From assembly GCF_000397205.1 (NCBI RefSeq), contig NC_021237.1, positions 4,403,001-4,467,000 of the forward strand: 64,000 bases of DNA, written 5' to 3'. Positions 1 to 7,886 of this stretch are shown here, piece after piece; the stretch's first letter is position 1; each line of letters opens with the position of its first letter. Source of the stretch: Pseudomonas protegens CHA0 (GTDB lineage Bacteria > Pseudomonadota > Gammaproteobacteria > Pseudomonadales > Pseudomonadaceae). A program made the position numbers and the translations under genes. The notes beneath the pieces are model-generated. The model was given only the letters and a program-made list of their open reading frames with translations. It was not told the origin of the DNA and did not search any database.

Positions 1-483
1 GAGGCTGCCGAACAGGAAGCCACGGTAGGACTCGAAGCGCGCGACGCGGGTCAGGTCGTGGGAGCCTTCGCAGTTGAAGCTGGCCGGGTAGCCGGCGGCG
101 GCCGGGTCCTTGACCTTGAGCAGCTTGCCGGTGTTGTTGAAGGTCCAGCCGTGGAACGGGCAGGTGAAGGAGGCCTTGTTGCCGGTCTTGTGCCGGCAAA
201 GCATGGCGCCGCGATGGCTGCAGGCGTTGATGAAGGCGTTGAGCTCGCCGTTCTTGTTGCGGGCAATGAAGATCGATTGCCGGCCCATGGTGGTGCTGTA
301 GTAGTCGTTGGGATTGGGGATCTGGCTGTCGTGGGCCAGGTACAGCCAGTTGCCTTCGAAGATGTGCTGCATCTCCAGGTCGAACAGCCGGGGGTCGGTG
401 AACATCTCCCGCTTGCAGCGGTAGACGCCCTGGTCGGGGTCTTCTTCAAGCAGGGAATGCAGGTATTCGGGTCGCAGGGACAT
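1..483 (-). CDS. benA: Benzoate 1,2-dioxygenase large (alpha) subunit, N-terminal part, cut by window edge
   Basis: Terminal oxygenase subunit of the two-component benzoate dioxygenase, which converts benzoate to its cis-diol with electrons from BenC. The minus-strand frame from the ATG at 483 reads 161 residues and runs off the window at base 1, so the C-terminal catalytic iron domain is not visible. The Rieske [2Fe-2S] motif is complete: C-x-H, 17 residues, then C-x2-H (CSHRG...TCPFH). The start ([15 protein letters not shown]) is typical of BenA and is preceded by a GGAGG-type ribosome site. The neighbouring benR and cat genes, and two XylS-type operator boxes just upstream, support the call. 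benB, benC and benD would be expected further downstream, outside the window. Confidence 0.95.
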   Translation of the reverse strand, partial: MSLRPEYLHSLLEEDPDQGVYRCKREMFTDPRLFDLEMQHIFEGNWLYLAHDSQIPNPNDYYSTTMGRQSIFIARNKNGELNAFINACSHRGAMLCRHKTGNKASFTCPFHGWTFNNTGKLLKVKDPAAAGYPASFNCEGSHDLTRVARFESYRGFLFGSL

Positions 484-546
484 GGCCGCCGCCTCCATTG
501 TTTTTATTCAGGCAGGGCCATGCTAGGGCGGGCTTGGAACGGGCAA

Positions 547-582
547 TAGCCAATGCGTGCAGACCTGTATCCGTTTTCTGCA
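547..582 (-). promoter_or_regulatory. BenR/XylS-type operator: two direct TGCA-N6-GGNTA boxes upstream of benA
   Basis: Read on the minus strand, the distal box TGCAGAAAACGGATA (582-568) and proximal box TGCACGCATTGGCTA (561-547) both match TGCA-N6-GGNTA exactly. They are separated by 6 bp (21-bp period). This is the arrangement known for XylS at the TOL Pm promoter and for BenR at Pben. The proximal box abuts a weak -35 candidate (TTGCCC, 546-541), followed by a -10-like TAGCAT (525-520). The benA start is at 483. Confidence 0.85.
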
Positions 583-602
583 AAAGCACCGACGGTGGGT
601 TG

Positions 603-686
603 TGTAGGAGCCGGCTTGCCGGCGAAGAGGCCCCTGGGTGGGGCGCTGAGCCTGCCAACCCCTTCGCTGGCAAGCCAGCTCCTACA
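603..686. repeat. REP pair (REPIN-like) between benR and benA
   Basis: A 24-bp unit at 603-626 (TGTAGGAGCC...GGCGAA) is followed by an inverted copy at 663-686, with a 36-bp spacer. The second copy carries GCTGGC-AA-GCCAGC instead of GCCGGC-AA-GCCGGC. The two substitutions face each other in the hairpin and preserve pairing. The same unit recurs at five other places in this window. Confidence 0.85.
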
Positions 687-705
687 AGAGGCCGATGCCA
701 GAGGA

Positions 706-1662
706 TCAGTGCCGACGCTTGAGGGTGTCGGAGGGCAGTTCGCCGTATTGCTGGCGGTAGCTTTGGGCAAAACGCCCAAGGTGCAGGAAGCCGAAATCCA
801 GGGCCAGTTCGGTGACGTTGCGCACCGGGCTGTGCGGGTCGCTGAGGCAGGCGTGCACCCGTTGCAGTTTCTGCTGGCGGATGTAGTTCTTCGGCGTGGT
901 GCGGGCGTTGCGCTCGAACAGCGCGTACAACGAGCGCAGGCTCATGCGCGCCTGTTGCGCCAGTTCTTCGCAGCCGATGTCGTGCTTGAGGTTGCGTTCG
1001 ATGTAGTCGGCAATCCGTTCGAAGGTCGCCGCCGAGGCGCCCAGGGCACCGCGCTGCACGTTGGTCTGCATCAGCCCCAGCAGTTTGCCCACCAGGATGT
1101 GCGCGTAGTGCTCCTGGACCTTGGGCATGCTTTCCAGGGCTTCGGCTTCCTGGCACAGCAGGCTCAGCAAGGGCACGAAGCCTTCCAGTTCCTGCAGTTG
1201 GTAGCGCTGGCGCAGAAAGCGCACGCCCTGCCCCGGGTACTGCCAGCGCTGTTCCTGGCAGGCGTTTTCCAGCAGGCGGGTGGGAATCTTGATGATGAAT
1301 TTTTCGCAGTCGTCGGAATAGGTCAGGTCCACCGGGTCGTCGGGGTTGATCAGCAGCAGTTCCCCCGGGGCGAAGTAGTGCTCCTGGCCCGGGCCACGCC
1401 ACCGGCAGTGGCCCCGCAGCAGTACTTGCAGGTGGTAGATGCTTTCCAGGGCCGGCGAGGTGACGCGCACGCTGGCGCCGTAGCTGATGCTGCACAAATC
1501 CAGGCTGGCCAGGGCCCGGTGCTGCAGGCTGGCCTGGGGATGGCCGGCCCGGGGCAGGCGGATGCAGTGGCTGCCCACGTGCTGATTGACGTAACCGGAT
1601 ACGGCATAGGGATCGGCTTGAACAAACACGCTGCTGCGCTCACTCAACAGATGCATCTGCAT
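706..1662 (-). CDS. benR: AraC/XylS-family activator of benzoate degradation, BenR
   Basis: 318-residue transcription activator expected to bind benzoate and switch on benABCD. The N-terminal half is the cupin-like ligand/dimer region (around LYSQ-type segments such as YFAPGELLLINPDDPVDL). Residues about 214-316 form the AraC double helix-turn-helix (TFERIADYIERNLKHDIGCE, then ELALDFGFLHLGRFAQSYR). Length matches XylS and BenR (about 320). It is co-oriented with benA downstream, and matching XylS-type boxes lie in front of benA, which is strong context for BenR over other AraC members. catA ends upstream with a 135-bp gap, so benR may have its own promoter or be reached by read-through from catBCA. 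Confidence 0.9.
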   Translation of the reverse strand: MQMHLLSERSSVFVQADPYAVSGYVNQHVGSHCIRLPRAGHPQASLQHRALASLDLCSISYGASVRVTSPALESIYHLQVLLRGHCRWRGPGQEHYFAPGELLLINPDDPVDLTYSDDCEKFIIKIPTRLLENACQEQRWQYPGQGVRFLRQRYQLQELEGFVPLLSLLCQEAEALESMPKVQEHYAHILVGKLLGLMQTNVQRGALGASAATFERIADYIERNLKHDIGCEELAQQARMSLRSLYALFERNARTTPKNYIRQQKLQRVHACLSDPHSPVRNVTELALDFGFLHLGRFAQSYRQQYGELPSDTLKRRH

Positions 1663-1797
1663 GATCGGGTCACTCTGATGGTTCTTATTGGGTCTGCGCT
1701 TCAGGCACGCAACGCAGTCTCGTCAGGCCCGGCATAACGGCAAAAGCCACGGGCACCTGGTCGGTGCTCCGTGGCCGGGCCAGGCACGGTCGGCGCT

Positions 1798-2727
1798 TCA
1801 GTCCTCCAGGGCGCGGACCCGCTCGTGGCGCTGCTGCTCTTGCGGCTGGGCCGAAGATTGCAGGGTGAAGTCGAACTCGATCTCGGCAAAGCGCCCGCTG
1901 ACCCCCAGGGCCTTGGCCCGAGCCTGGTCTTCGCTGAAGGTGATCTGGGCGATCAGCTCGTCGCGAGTGGCGTAGGCAAAATCGTCGTGCAGGTACTGGT
2001 CGCCATCCAGGTTGATCTGGGTGGTCAGATGGCGATGGTCATCGGCGGAGATGAAGAAGTGGATGTGCGCCGGGCGCTGGCCATGGCGGCCCAGTTGGTC
2101 CAGCAGTTGCTGGGTCGGGCCATCCGGCGGGCAACCGTAGCCGGACGGCACGATGCTGCGAAAGCGGTAGCGGCCCTCGGCGTCGGTGACGATGCGCCGG
2201 CGCAGGTTGAACTCCGACTGGCTGCCGTCGAAGTAGGAATAGGTGCCGCCGGTGTTGGCGTGCCAGACATCGACGATGGCCCCGGCCAGTGGCTCGCCGG
2301 CGGTGTTGCGGACCTGCCCCTGCATGAACAGCACCACCCCCGGGTCGACCCCGTCGTCCAGGCGCGCTTCGCCCTGGCTCAGCGGTGCACCGGCCACGTA
2401 CAGCGGGCCTTCGATGGTGCGCGGGGTGCCGCCGGTCTTGCCCACCTGTTCGTCGGCGGCGTCCATCAGCAGGTCCAGGTAATGCTCCAGGCCCAGGCCC
2501 GCGGCCAGCAGCCCGGCTTCCTGGCGGGCGCCAAGAACGTTGAGGTAGTTGACGGCCTTCCAGAACTCTTCCGGGGTGATCTCCAGGTCTTCGATGATGT
2601 TCACCGAGTCCCGCAGGATGCGGTAGATGATGGCCTTGGCCCGGGGGTTGCCGCCCTCGGTGAACTGGCCGCTGGCTTCTTCAAGAAAGCGTTGGGCGCT
2701 GGCAGTGTGGGAAATTCTGACGTTCAT
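1798..2727 (-). CDS. catA: Catechol 1,2-dioxygenase (intradiol)
   Basis: Cleaves catechol to cis,cis-muconate using non-haem Fe(III). 309 residues, the usual length. The N-terminal helical dimer/lipid-binding domain covers about 1-105 and the beta-sandwich catalytic domain follows. The four iron ligands can be placed as Tyr163 (GTYSYFDG), Tyr197 (PSGYGCPPDG), His221 and His223 (RPAHIHFF). The start has a GAGGA ribosome site. It is the third gene after catB and catC, with a 51-bp gap to catC, so the order is catB-catC-catA, as in P. putida. Induction would come from CatR responding to muconate. Confidence 0.97.
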   Translation of the reverse strand: MNVRISHTASAQRFLEEASGQFTEGGNPRAKAIIYRILRDSVNIIEDLEITPEEFWKAVNYLNVLGARQEAGLLAAGLGLEHYLDLLMDAADEQVGKTGGTPRTIEGPLYVAGAPLSQGEARLDDGVDPGVVLFMQGQVRNTAGEPLAGAIVDVWHANTGGTYSYFDGSQSEFNLRRRIVTDAEGRYRFRSIVPSGYGCPPDGPTQQLLDQLGRHGQRPAHIHFFISADDHRHLTTQINLDGDQYLHDDFAYATRDELIAQITFSEDQARAKALGVSGRFAEIEFDFTLQSSAQPQEQQRHERVRALED

Positions 2728-2778
2728 GATTAATCCTCATCTTGTATTTATTAGAGTGGTGAACGGGCTGGCACGGGC

Positions 2779-3069
2779 TCAGCGGTCATCCTCATGAATG
2801 GACGAAGGATGCCTGCACATGGCGTCAACTTCGATGGCCATGTAGGGGTACAGCGGCAATTGCATCAGGGTGTCGTGCAATTCCTGCACGCTGTCGACGT
2901 CGAACACGCTGTAGTTGGCGTACAGCCCGGCGATGCGCCACAGGTGGCGCCACTTGCCTTCGGCCTGCAGGCGTTGGGCCAGGGCCTTTTCGTCGGCTTT
3001 CAGCTGCGCGGCGCGCTCGGGGTTCATGTCGACCGGCAGGTTCACGGTCATTTTCACGTGGAATAGCAT
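2779..3069 (-). CDS. catC: Muconolactone delta-isomerase
   Basis: Converts (+)-muconolactone to beta-ketoadipate enol-lactone, the step after CatB. It is 96 residues, exactly the size of the small oligomeric CatC family, and opens with the characteristic MLFHVKMTVNLP. It begins 10 bp after the catB stop, so it is surely co-transcribed with catB. A conserved aromatic stretch (GLYANYSVFDVDSV) and the closing YPYMAIEVDAMCRHP region are typical. Nothing is unusual in the sequence. Confidence 0.97.
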   Translation of the reverse strand: MLFHVKMTVNLPVDMNPERAAQLKADEKALAQRLQAEGKWRHLWRIAGLYANYSVFDVDSVQELHDTLMQLPLYPYMAIEVDAMCRHPSSIHEDDR

Positions 3070-3079
3070 GCAGCCCTCC

Positions 3080-4228
3080 TCAGGTGTGATGCAGCACGGG
3101 GGTGGTTTTGTCGCGACGGAAGAACGCCAGGCGCTCTTCGTCCAGGCTCAGGCCAAGGCCCGGGGCCTTTGAGACATGCAGGTGGAAATCCCGGTACACC
3201 GGCGGCTCGGCGAGGATGTCCTCGGTCAGCAGCAGCGGGCCGAACAGTTCGGTGTCCCAGCTCAGTTTGTTCAGGGTCAGGAAGGCGTGGGCCGAGGCCA
3301 GGGTGCCGATGCCGCCCTCGAGCATGGTGCCGCCGTACAGGCCGATGCCCGCCGCCTCGGCAATTGCCGCGGTGCGCAGGGTGGCGCGAGGGCCGCCGTT
3401 CTTGGCGATCTTCAGGGCGAACACCGAAGCCGCCCCTTCCCGGGCCAGGTTGAAGGCGTCTTCCACGCACTCGATGGATTCGTCGGCCATGATCGGCGCC
3501 GGGCTGCTGGCATTCAGGCGCACCATGCCGGCGCGGTTGTTGCGCGAAATCGGTTGTTCGATCAGGTCGATGCCATTGCCGCCGAGGATGCGGCAGGCGC
3601 GCAGGGCCACGGCTTCGTCCCAGGCCTGGTTGACGTCGACCCGCACGCTGGCGCTGTCGCCCAGGGCCTTCTTGATGGCGATCACGTGGGCCAGGTCGCG
3701 GTCCACTTCACCGGCGCCGATCTTCAGCTTGAAGATGCGGTGGCGGCGCAGGTCGAGCATCTTCTGCGCTTCGGCGATGTCCTTGGCGGTGTCGCCACTG
3801 GCCAAGGTCCAGGCCACCGGCAGCGCATCGCGCACCCGGCCGCCCAGCAGTTCGCTGACCGGCAGCCCGAGGCGCTTGCCCTGGGCGTCGAGCAAGGCGC
3901 TTTCGATACCGGATTTGGCGAAGGTGTTGCCGCGGATGCTCTGCTCCAGGCGCAGCATGGCGGCGTTGATGTTGCTGGCGTCCTGGCCGATCAGCAGCGG
4001 CGCGACGAAACGGTCGATATTGGTCTTGATGCTGTCCGGGCTTTCATTGCCATAGGCCAGGCCACCGATGGTGGTGGATTCCCCCAGGCCTTCGATGCCG
4101 TCGGCGCAGCGCAGGCGGATCAGCACCAGGGTCTGGTTCTGCATGGTGTGCATGGCCAGCTTGTGGGGGCGGATGGTCGGCAGATCGACGATGATCGTCT
4201 CGATCGATTCAATGGCAGAAGCGTGCAT
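3080..4228 (-). CDS. catB: Muconate cycloisomerase I
   Basis: Lactonises cis,cis-muconate to muconolactone; an enolase-superfamily enzyme. I place the start at the ATG at 4228 (MHASAIESIE, 382 residues). The ACGGG ribosome site then sits 7 nt away, and the catalytic residues fall on the P. putida numbering: Lys167 and Lys169 (FKLKIG), metal ligands Asp198, Glu224 and Asp249, and Lys273. An ATG two codons upstream (4234) is possible but poorly spaced; the open frame continues to 4333 without support. First gene of catBCA, divergent from catR, with the CatR-type palindrome between them. Confidence 0.95.
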   Translation of the reverse strand: MHASAIESIETIIVDLPTIRPHKLAMHTMQNQTLVLIRLRCADGIEGLGESTTIGGLAYGNESPDSIKTNIDRFVAPLLIGQDASNINAAMLRLEQSIRGNTFAKSGIESALLDAQGKRLGLPVSELLGGRVRDALPVAWTLASGDTAKDIAEAQKMLDLRRHRIFKLKIGAGEVDRDLAHVIAIKKALGDSASVRVDVNQAWDEAVALRACRILGGNGIDLIEQPISRNNRAGMVRLNASSPAPIMADESIECVEDAFNLAREGAASVFALKIAKNGGPRATLRTAAIAEAAGIGLYGGTMLEGGIGTLASAHAFLTLNKLSWDTELFGPLLLTEDILAEPPVYRDFHLHVSKAPGLGLSLDEERLAFFRRDKTTPVLHHT

Positions 4229-4290
4229 TTCCATACCCGTGAGGTTCTTGAAGTTCTGCCAGCGATTCTGTCCCGGCTTTTTCCGGGGTT

Positions 4291-4329
4291 CCAATATAGA
4301 ATTGGTCTGGCTTGATACCTTTAAGGTAT
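4291..4329. promoter_or_regulatory. CatR-type operator region (recognition palindrome plus downstream site)
   Basis: ATACCTTTAAGGTAT (4315-4329) has 7-bp arms and fits both the LysR T-N11-A rule and the ATAC-N7-GTAT consensus described for CatM/BenM. A second, weaker inverted repeat, CCAAT-N5-ATTGG (4291-4305), lies 24 bp closer to catB, where an activation site would sit near the catB -35. catR starts at 4354 and catB at 4228. The positions fit a repressed catR and a muconate-activated catB. Confidence 0.75.
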
Positions 4330-4353
4330 GCACTTCACCACTGGGGAGCTGTC

Positions 4354-5262
4354 ATGGAACTGCGTCATCTGCGCTATTTCCAGGTGCTGGGGGAAACCCT
4401 CAATTTCACCCGCGCCGCCGAGCGCCTGCACATCGCCCAGCCGCCGTTGAGCCGGCAGATCCAGCAACTGGAAGACGAGTTGGGGGTGCTGCTGCTGGAG
4501 CGTGGCCGACCGCTGCGCCTGACCGCCGCCGGGCGGTTTTTCTACGAGCATTCCAACCGGGTACTGGAGCAATTGGGCAAGGTCTGCGACAACACCCGGC
4601 GCATCGGCCTGGGGCACAAGACCTGGCTGGGCATCGGCTTTGCCCCCTCGACCCTGTACGGCGTGCTGCCGCAACTGATCCGCCGCCTGCGCAGCAACGG
4701 CACCCTGGAACTGGAACTGGGCCTGTCGGAGATGACTACCCTGCAGCAGGTGGAAGCCTTGAAGGCCGGGCGCATCGATATCGGCTTCGGGCGTATCCAT
4801 ATCGACGACCCGGCCATCGTGCAGAAGGTGCTGACCGAAGACCGCCTGGTGGTCGCCCTGCCCGCCGGCCACCCGCTGCTGGGGCAACCGGTAAGCCTGG
4901 CGCAACTGGCGGAGGAGCCTTTCGTGCTGTACCCGGCCAACCCGCGCCCGAGCTACGCCGACCATGTGATCGCGCTGTTCAGTGCCCGCGGCCTGAACCT
5001 GAAGATCGCCCAGTGGACCAATGAACTGCAGACCGCCATCGGCCTGGTGGGCGCCGGCATCGGCATTACCCTGGTACCGGCCTCGGTGCAGGTGCTGCAC
5101 CGTGACGACATCGGCTTCTGCCCGCTACTGGAGGCCGAGGCCACCTCGCCGATCATCCTCAGCCGCCGCATCGGCGAGCCCTCGCCGGGCCTCACCCACT
5201 GCCTGCACCTGATCGCCCAGTTGCGCAGCGAGATCGGCCGCGAACACCCCATCGTCAGCTGA
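4354..5262 (+). CDS. catR: LysR-type regulator of the catechol operon, CatR
   Basis: 302-residue LysR-family regulator that senses cis,cis-muconate and activates catBCA while repressing itself. The N-terminal winged helix-turn-helix (MELRHLRYFQ...FTRAAERLHIAQPPLSRQI) fills residues 1-60; the rest is the effector domain. The true start is the ATG at 4354, with GGGGAG 5 nt upstream; an in-frame extension to 4312 would run into the operator. It is divergent from catB. BenM is a close paralogue in other genera, but position and length favour CatR. Confidence 0.93.
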   Translation: MELRHLRYFQVLGETLNFTRAAERLHIAQPPLSRQIQQLEDELGVLLLERGRPLRLTAAGRFFYEHSNRVLEQLGKVCDNTRRIGLGHKTWLGIGFAPSTLYGVLPQLIRRLRSNGTLELELGLSEMTTLQQVEALKAGRIDIGFGRIHIDDPAIVQKVLTEDRLVVALPAGHPLLGQPVSLAQLAEEPFVLYPANPRPSYADHVIALFSARGLNLKIAQWTNELQTAIGLVGAGIGITLVPASVQVLHRDDIGFCPLLEAEATSPIILSRRIGEPSPGLTHCLHLIAQLRSEIGREHPIVS

Positions 5263-5270
5263 AAGCACAA

Positions 5271-5303
5271 CCGCCGGCCCCATCGAAAGACGGGCACCGG
5301 CGG
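5271..5303. terminator. Weak terminator-like hairpin between convergent catR and the outer-membrane gene
   Basis: CCGCCGG (5271-5277) can pair with CCGGCGG (5297-5303). There is no U-tract, only CTCTCTT on the catR strand, so the call rests on the convergent arrangement and the stem. Confidence 0.3.
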
Positions 5304-5334
5304 CTCTCTTGCAGCTTGGAACGGGCGGCTGCCC

Positions 5335-6087
5335 TTAGAAGGTCAGGCCTACCTTGAAGCCATACTCGTTACGCTTGAGCTTGGTGTTGTCAGCCACAGG
5401 CGTATCTTCGTCCAGCTTGTACTCGGTGCGGGTGTAATAGACCCCGGCCATGACCGGCAGCGAGCCGTTCTGGTTCATCAAGAAATTCACCTCGGCGTAA
5501 GGGTTGGTGCGGTCCTTGAGGTCCACGGTGTCGCTGCCGACGTCATCCACCTTGAGCCGCGCCTTGCCGTTGATGGTATGGCGCGCACCCAGCTCGACGC
5601 GCATGGTCAGGTCGTCGAACTGGTGGTTGTAGCCCAGGGCGGCCTTGGCGAAGGGCGACTTGTTGGTGAGCTTCATGTCGTAGTCGCCGGTATCCGGCTC
5701 GTAGCGGGTCCAGGTGTAGCCCCCCCCCACCAGCACATCGACAAAGTTGCGTGCGTCCAGGGCGGCGCGCCAGCCCAGGTCGAGGTCGGCCTGGCCTTCC
5801 TTGAGCTTGTTGTCGTGCTTCTTGCCGAACTTGGCCTCGACCCCAGCCTGGTAGATCAGGCCCGATTCGGCGGTCATCTTGTTGCCGAAGTTGTAGAACA
5901 CACCCCCTTCACCCAGGTGCTCCTTGTCGCTTTCGCTACCGCCTTCGAGCTTGAAGTCGTTGTAGCTACCGAGGATACCCAGGGTGGAAATCGGCCCGGT
6001 GGCCGGGGCGGCCATGGCGCTGCTGGAAAGGGCCAGCAAGGTGGCTGCAGAGGTGCTGGCCAGAAGGGTTGCGAATACCTTTGACAT
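5335..6087 (-). CDS. Predicted outer-membrane beta-barrel protein, function unknown
   Basis: 250-residue precursor starting at the ATG at 6087 (MSKVFATLLASTSAA), with GGGAGAT upstream. The signal peptide ends at AMA, about residue 26. The mature protein is a run of amphipathic beta strands (YNDFKLEGG, FVDVLVGGGYTWTRYEP, MRVELGARHTI) and ends in Phe after YGFKVGLT, the C-terminal signature recognised by the BAM machinery. It is probably a small 8-10 strand barrel, too short for a trimeric porin. It stands alone, convergent with catR and divergent from the RDD gene. I do not recognise a named family, and a link to benzoate uptake cannot be argued from position alone. Confidence 0.75.
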   Translation of the reverse strand: MSKVFATLLASTSAATLLALSSSAMAAPATGPISTLGILGSYNDFKLEGGSESDKEHLGEGGVFYNFGNKMTAESGLIYQAGVEAKFGKKHDNKLKEGQADLDLGWRAALDARNFVDVLVGGGYTWTRYEPDTGDYDMKLTNKSPFAKAALGYNHQFDDLTMRVELGARHTINGKARLKVDDVGSDTVDLKDRTNPYAEVNFLMNQNGSLPVMAGVYYTRTEYKLDEDTPVADNTKLKRNEYGFKVGLTF

Positions 6088-6271
6088 CGTGTGTAGATCT
6101 CCCTGTTTGAATAAGGCAAATGCTGCAGGAGCCTTTTCGAGGGAAGTCGAAAGCAAAAGGTTCTAATTATTTTTCACGTTTTTTTCACATCCCTGTGAAG
6201 CCTCGCCCCCGCAGGGGCTTTAAGCCTTACAATAGGGCGCTCAATACAGGGCGTAGTCTTTGGGGCAGTGC

Positions 6272-6727
6272 ATGGAAGTATCGAGAGCCGGCCTGATCAT
6301 CCGGCGCATTCTGGCTTATCTGGTCGACGGCCTGCTGGTACTGCTGCTGTGGTTTGTCCTGTGCCGACTGGCCGAACGCCTCCAATACCCGGATATGGAG
6401 CAATTCTCCACCTGGTGCCTGCTGGCCACCTGGTGCCTGTATTTTCCCCTCAACGAATACCTGTGGCGTGGCTACACCGCCGGCAAGGCCCTTTGCGGCC
6501 TGCAAGTGATCAATGGCATCGGCCAGCCCCCCTCGCTGTTGCAGGTATTGATCCGCTCGGCGACCCGCCCCTTCGAAGCGGCCATCAGCCCGGTGACCCT
6601 GCTGATCTGCTGCGAATCAAGCCGCGGCCAGCGCATCGGCGACCGGCTGGCGCGCACCTATGTCATCCCGTGCAAGGATCTGGCGCGGCTGCGTGGCTTG
6701 ATGGTCGCTCAGCCGAACCTGCCTTGA
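6272..6727 (+). CDS. RDD-family small membrane protein
   Basis: About 151 residues from the ATG at 6272 (MEVSRAGLIIRRI); a TTG four codons upstream is less likely because GGGGC lies just before the ATG. It shows the RDD pattern: an Arg-Arg start to the first membrane helix (RRILAYLVDGLLVLLLWFVL, Asp within), a second hydrophobic helix (about 45-65), and the GKALCGLQVIN segment after it. The C-terminal part keeps a third helix and GQRIGDRLARTYVI. RDD proteins are poorly defined; some have been linked to ion exchange. A -10-like TACAAT lies at 6228-6233. No operon partner is evident. Confidence 0.8.
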   Translation: MEVSRAGLIIRRILAYLVDGLLVLLLWFVLCRLAERLQYPDMEQFSTWCLLATWCLYFPLNEYLWRGYTAGKALCGLQVINGIGQPPSLLQVLIRSATRPFEAAISPVTLLICCESSRGQRIGDRLARTYVIPCKDLARLRGLMVAQPNLP

Positions 6728-6788
6728 GCATCCGGCCGTAACCCATTCAGTCTTGCGCCCTGGCGTGGCGCTTTTTCCGGGAGTCTTC

Positions 6789-7124
6789 ATGGCAATCGAT
6801 CAACACCCGCATGAACAGGCCTTGGTCACGTTCCTCGAACAGCGCCCCGAGCTGCGCGAACAGCTGGACAACCTCAACCCCCTGGAAGCCCGGGCCCGGG
6901 GCGAAACCCCGGCGCAGTATCGCGCCGAGCGCCTGCATGAAGCCTTCGAGGCCGAAGCCGAACGCCTGGGGCTGTTCGCCTGGGAACTGAGCCTGCAACT
7001 GACCGCTGCCAGCCCCGAGGAATTCCACGTCCAGCGCCTTGAGGTGCACCGGGAAGTGGCGGAGATGGCCGGCATGCCGTGGGACGAGTACTGCACCCTG
7101 CACCACCTTGACCCTCGGCCTTGA
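6789..7124 (+). CDS. Small conserved cytoplasmic protein of unknown function
   Basis: 111 residues from the ATG at 6789 (MAIDQHPHEQALVTFLEQRP), with GGGAG upstream; an in-frame extension to 6753 has no ribosome site. The protein is helical, acidic and lacks membrane segments or a signal peptide. It resembles small Pseudomonas proteins of the DUF6388 kind (phrases such as AERLGLFAWELSLQLTA and MAGMPWDEY), but I recall that family only loosely. It sits between the RDD gene and the DUF1275 gene on the same strand with gaps of 61 and 42 bp. No function can be proposed. Confidence 0.6.
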   Translation: MAIDQHPHEQALVTFLEQRPELREQLDNLNPLEARARGETPAQYRAERLHEAFEAEAERLGLFAWELSLQLTAASPEEFHVQRLEVHREVAEMAGMPWDEYCTLHHLDPRP

Positions 7125-7166
7125 CCCGCACGCGCCCCTCGCAGTCCCTGTTCAGGAGAACCGACG

Positions 7167-7871
7167 ATGTTGCCTTCGACTTCCACGCAATCGGCCAGCG
7201 CAGCCCTGCAGCACACGCAGAAATGGCGCGGACGGGTCGGCCTCGGGCTGGTGGCCTGCCTTTCGGTGCTGGCGGGGATGACCGACGCCATCGGCTTCAT
7301 GGCCACCGGGGATTTCGTTTCCTTCATGAGCGGCAACACCACGCGCATGGCCGTAGCCATCAGCGATGGCGAACCGGGCCTGGTACTGCGCCTGCTGCTC
7401 CTGGTAGCGACCTTTATCGTCGGTAACGCCCTGGGCGTGGTGGTCAGCCGCCTGGCCGGGCACCGTGCCCTGCCCTTGCTGCTGAGCATCGGCGCGTTGC
7501 TCTGCGCCTCTGCTGCCTGGCCTTTCGAGCAGCAACTGCCGGCCCTGCTGGCGGCCATCATTGCCATGGGCATGCTCAACGCCGCGGTGGAGGAAGTGAA
7601 CGGCCTGCCCATCGGCCTGACCTACGTCACCGGCGCCCTCTCACGCTTTGGCCGCGGCCTGGGGCGCTGGATGCTCGGCGACCGGCGCAACGGCTGGCGG
7701 GTGCAACTGGTGCCCTGGAGCGGCATGTTCGCCGGGGCGGTGCTGGGCGCCTTGCTGGAACAGCACCTGGGGCTCAAGGCACTGTATGTCAGCGGGTTGT
7801 TTGCCGTGCTGCTGGGTGTGGCGTCATTGAAGATCCCCCGCCGCTGGCAACTGGGCTACAAGAACCGCTGA
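7167..7871 (+). CDS. DUF1275 (YoaK-type) integral membrane protein
   Basis: 234 residues, predicted inner-membrane protein with about six helices. The DUF1275 signature is clear: ACLSVLAGMTDAIGFMATG, then DFVSFMSGNTTRMAVAISDG, and later GLPIGLTYVTGALSRFGRGL. AGGAGAA precedes the ATG. The family is widespread and usually uncharacterised; a transporter role has been suggested but is not established. It is followed convergently by the SDR gene. Confidence 0.85.
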   Translation: MLPSTSTQSASAALQHTQKWRGRVGLGLVACLSVLAGMTDAIGFMATGDFVSFMSGNTTRMAVAISDGEPGLVLRLLLLVATFIVGNALGVVVSRLAGHRALPLLLSIGALLCASAAWPFEQQLPALLAAIIAMGMLNAAVEEVNGLPIGLTYVTGALSRFGRGLGRWMLGDRRNGWRVQLVPWSGMFAGAVLGALLEQHLGLKALYVSGLFAVLLGVASLKIPRRWQLGYKNR

Positions 7872-7886
7872 CATTGAGCACGGTTA

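Noticed and set aside
4234..4333. Extension of catB upstream to 4333
   Set aside because: It would cross the operator and catB promoter; the residues before MHASAIES lack family similarity.
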